From NCBI GenBank assembly GCA_015066165.1, contig SVOX01000090.1, positions 1 through 6,606 on the forward strand: a stretch of DNA of 6,606 nt, written 5' to 3'. Position 1 is the stretch's first letter. Each line of letters begins with the position of its first letter. This stretch comes from Oscillospiraceae bacterium. Lineage in GTDB: Bacteria > Bacillota > Clostridia > Oscillospirales > Acutalibacteraceae. The notes below the pieces were generated by a model. The model was not told the origin of the DNA. It made no database searches and saw only the letters and a list, made by a program, of their open reading frames with translations. Positions 5,235 to 6,606 of this stretch are shown here, piece by piece. The position numbers were made by a program, and so were the translations under genes.

Positions 5235-6606
5235 TTAAAAGTTACCGTAAATAAAGGCACTTGCATCATACGAAGGTCCGTAAATACCAAATACCATTAC
5301 AACAGCAAGTAATAGCAATATTATGCCCCAACGGAAAACAAGGTTTTGCCTTGCCAATGCTTCTCTGATTTTTAAACCGTTTTCTTGCAAAATACCTACA
5401 ACCAACAATACAACCAAAGCCAAAATTAAAACTGCCATACCTTTTTTATCCAAACCGTACTCAAATATTTGACCGTTTGAACCGGTAAGAAAACTTAAAC
5501 TAACAGATGTAAACATAGTTTTAATCATTCTAAACGCTTCGGCTAAACTTGGCGCCTTAACAATTATACGGGAAATGCACAAAAGCCCAAAAGTACGCGC
5601 CATTTGGAATAATCTCCAACTAAATGCTTCAGTATTGATGCGAAGCCATTTAGCGAGTTTTTCATAAAAAGGAGTAAGTGCTACTGTTGATGAAATAAGT
5701 ATTGCATTATAAAGACCGTTCACAATGTATTGCCAAGTAACACCGTGCCAAATACCTATAAGGAAGAAAACAACCAACGGTGCCGCTACAGAAGGAACCA
5801 TTTTAGCCGCATGGTTGCCATACTTTTTGCGGAAACTCTTGCTTATTGCGGTTACGGGTTTACAAAGCATTATTGGGAAGAACACAAATTCACGCATCCA
5901 AGCGCCGAGTGACATATGCCATCTACGCCAGAAATCTGCCATAGAAGTAGCAAAGAACGGGCGCTCAAAGTTAAGCGGAAGGTCAATTCCCAACATTTGT
6001 GCCGCACCGCGAGTAATATCGGTACCGCCCGAAAAATCGCCGTAAATTTGGAAAGAATACATAACTACTGCAAACAAAATTTGCGAACCGTTTGTATATT
6101 CAAAACCGTCGGCAAAAATTGTTCTAACAACAGGCGCTACCCTGTCGGCAATAACTAATTTCTTAAAAAAGCCCCAAAGTATAAGTTGGGCACCGTATTT
6201 TAAATTATTATAGTCAAAGTCGTGCGGTTTTTGTAACTGCATACCAACATCGTTAAAGCGGAATAACGGACCTTGAACAATTGAAGGGAAAAATGATGCA
6301 AACAATGCAAATTTACCTATATGTTTTTCAGCCACATGTTTACCACGCCCAATATCAATAAGGTAACCTATACAGTTAAACGTATAGTACGATAAACCAA
6401 GCGGAACAATTATGTTAACCAAAGGCATAGAAGCATCCCACTTGAAAAGTGCAAATGCATCGTTTAAACCGCCTATAACTAAATTAAGGCATTTAACAGC
6501 CGCTAAAACACCCAAATTCACAAGCACGGTAATAACCTGTACTGTATGTACTTTCTTTGAAACTTGCTTTTTAAGTTCACGTTTTTGTTCTTTAGTTGCT
6601 TCTTCG
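5235..6606 (-). CDS. MBOAT-family membrane O-acyltransferase (DltB/AlgI-like), start outside the window
   Basis: A polytopic membrane protein that would carry acyl groups across or to the outer face of the membrane for O-acylation of a surface polymer. A GTG at 6525-6527 could be read as the start, but the frame stays open to the window edge: 26 further codons (EEATKEQKRELKKQVSKKVH, then TVQVIT) form a basic cytoplasmic loop leading into the next helix. The gene is therefore partial, and by comparison with relatives of about 460-500 residues it probably lacks some tens of residues. Counting from the GTG: QGPLFRF (85-91), YSFQIYGDFSGGTDITRG (157-174, usual form QIYFDFSGYSDMAIG), FWRRWHMSLGAW (199-210), GIWHGVTWQYIVNGLYNA (258-275) with catalytic H261 at bases 5745-5747, and the terminal IYGNF. 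About ten hydrophobic segments are visible. It is the first visible gene of the minus-strand operon. Confidence 0.92.
   Translation of the reverse strand, partial: EEATKEQKRELKKQVSKKVHTVQVITVLVNLGVLAAVKCLNLVIGGLNDAFALFKWDASMPLVNIIVPLGLSYYTFNCIGYLIDIGRGKHVAEKHIGKFALFASFFPSIVQGPLFRFNDVGMQLQKPHDFDYNNLKYGAQLILWGFFKKLVIADRVAPVVRTIFADGFEYTNGSQILFAVVMYSFQIYGDFSGGTDITRGAAQMLGIDLPLNFERPFFATSMADFWRRWHMSLGAWMREFVFFPIMLCKPVTAISKSFRKKYGNHAAKMVPSVAAPLVVFFLIGIWHGVTWQYIVNGLYNAILISSTVALTPFYEKLAKWLRINTEAFSWRLFQMARTFGLLCISRIIVKAPSLAEAFRMIKTMFTSVSLSFLTGSNGQIFEYGLDKKGMAVLILALVVLLVVGILQENGLKIREALARQNLVFRWGIILLLLAVVMVFGIYGPSYDASAFIYGNF

Overview
The window looks like a piece of a low-GC Firmicute chromosome, most likely an anaerobic clostridium of the Oscillospiraceae/Ruminococcaceae type. 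The reasons are A+T-rich DNA, strong AGGAG ribosome sites 6-8 bases before starts, textbook sigma-A promoter hexamers, hairpin-plus-U terminators, and the particular gene families. The organism is an inference from style only.

Layout. Bases 1-357 (+) are the end of an F-type ATP synthase operon: the last 29 codons of atpD (beta), then a complete atpC (epsilon) overlapping it by one base. The epsilon is only 88 residues and lacks the C-terminal helical domain. A strong terminator (363-391) closes the operon. A perfect-consensus sigma-A promoter (392-420) follows at once and drives a 269-residue AraC-family regulator (444-1253, +) with a metal-type cupin sensor domain. Its terminator hairpin (1263-1310) is U-rich on both sides and probably also ends the convergent gene nagA (1355-2458, -), an N-acetylglucosamine-6-phosphate deacetylase with its own likely promoter at 2487-2514.

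Bases 2562-6606 (-) hold the 3' part of an operon, transcribed right to left: a membrane-bound O-acyltransferase (MBOAT; its reading frame runs off the right edge, so its start is outside the window), a membrane-anchored SGNH-type protein, and an AMP-forming acyl ligase. The gaps are only 21 and 18 bases, each containing a ribosome site, and a unidirectional terminator follows the ligase.

How the genes work together. The three-gene minus-strand operon is the most interesting part. It has the logic of dltABD or algI/algJ-type systems: a ligase activates a carboxylic acid, an MBOAT moves the acyl group across the membrane, and an SGNH partner handles transfer on the outer face. The ligase has acyl-CoA-ligase-like rather than D-alanine-ligase-like motifs, and no carrier-protein gene is visible here. 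I infer an exopolymer O-acylation cassette of unknown acyl group and acceptor. The AraC regulator and nagA are adjacent but convergent, so a regulatory link is only a guess. No tRNA, rRNA, CRISPR, insertion sequence or phage gene was seen. No gene-free stretch exceeds about 150 bases.
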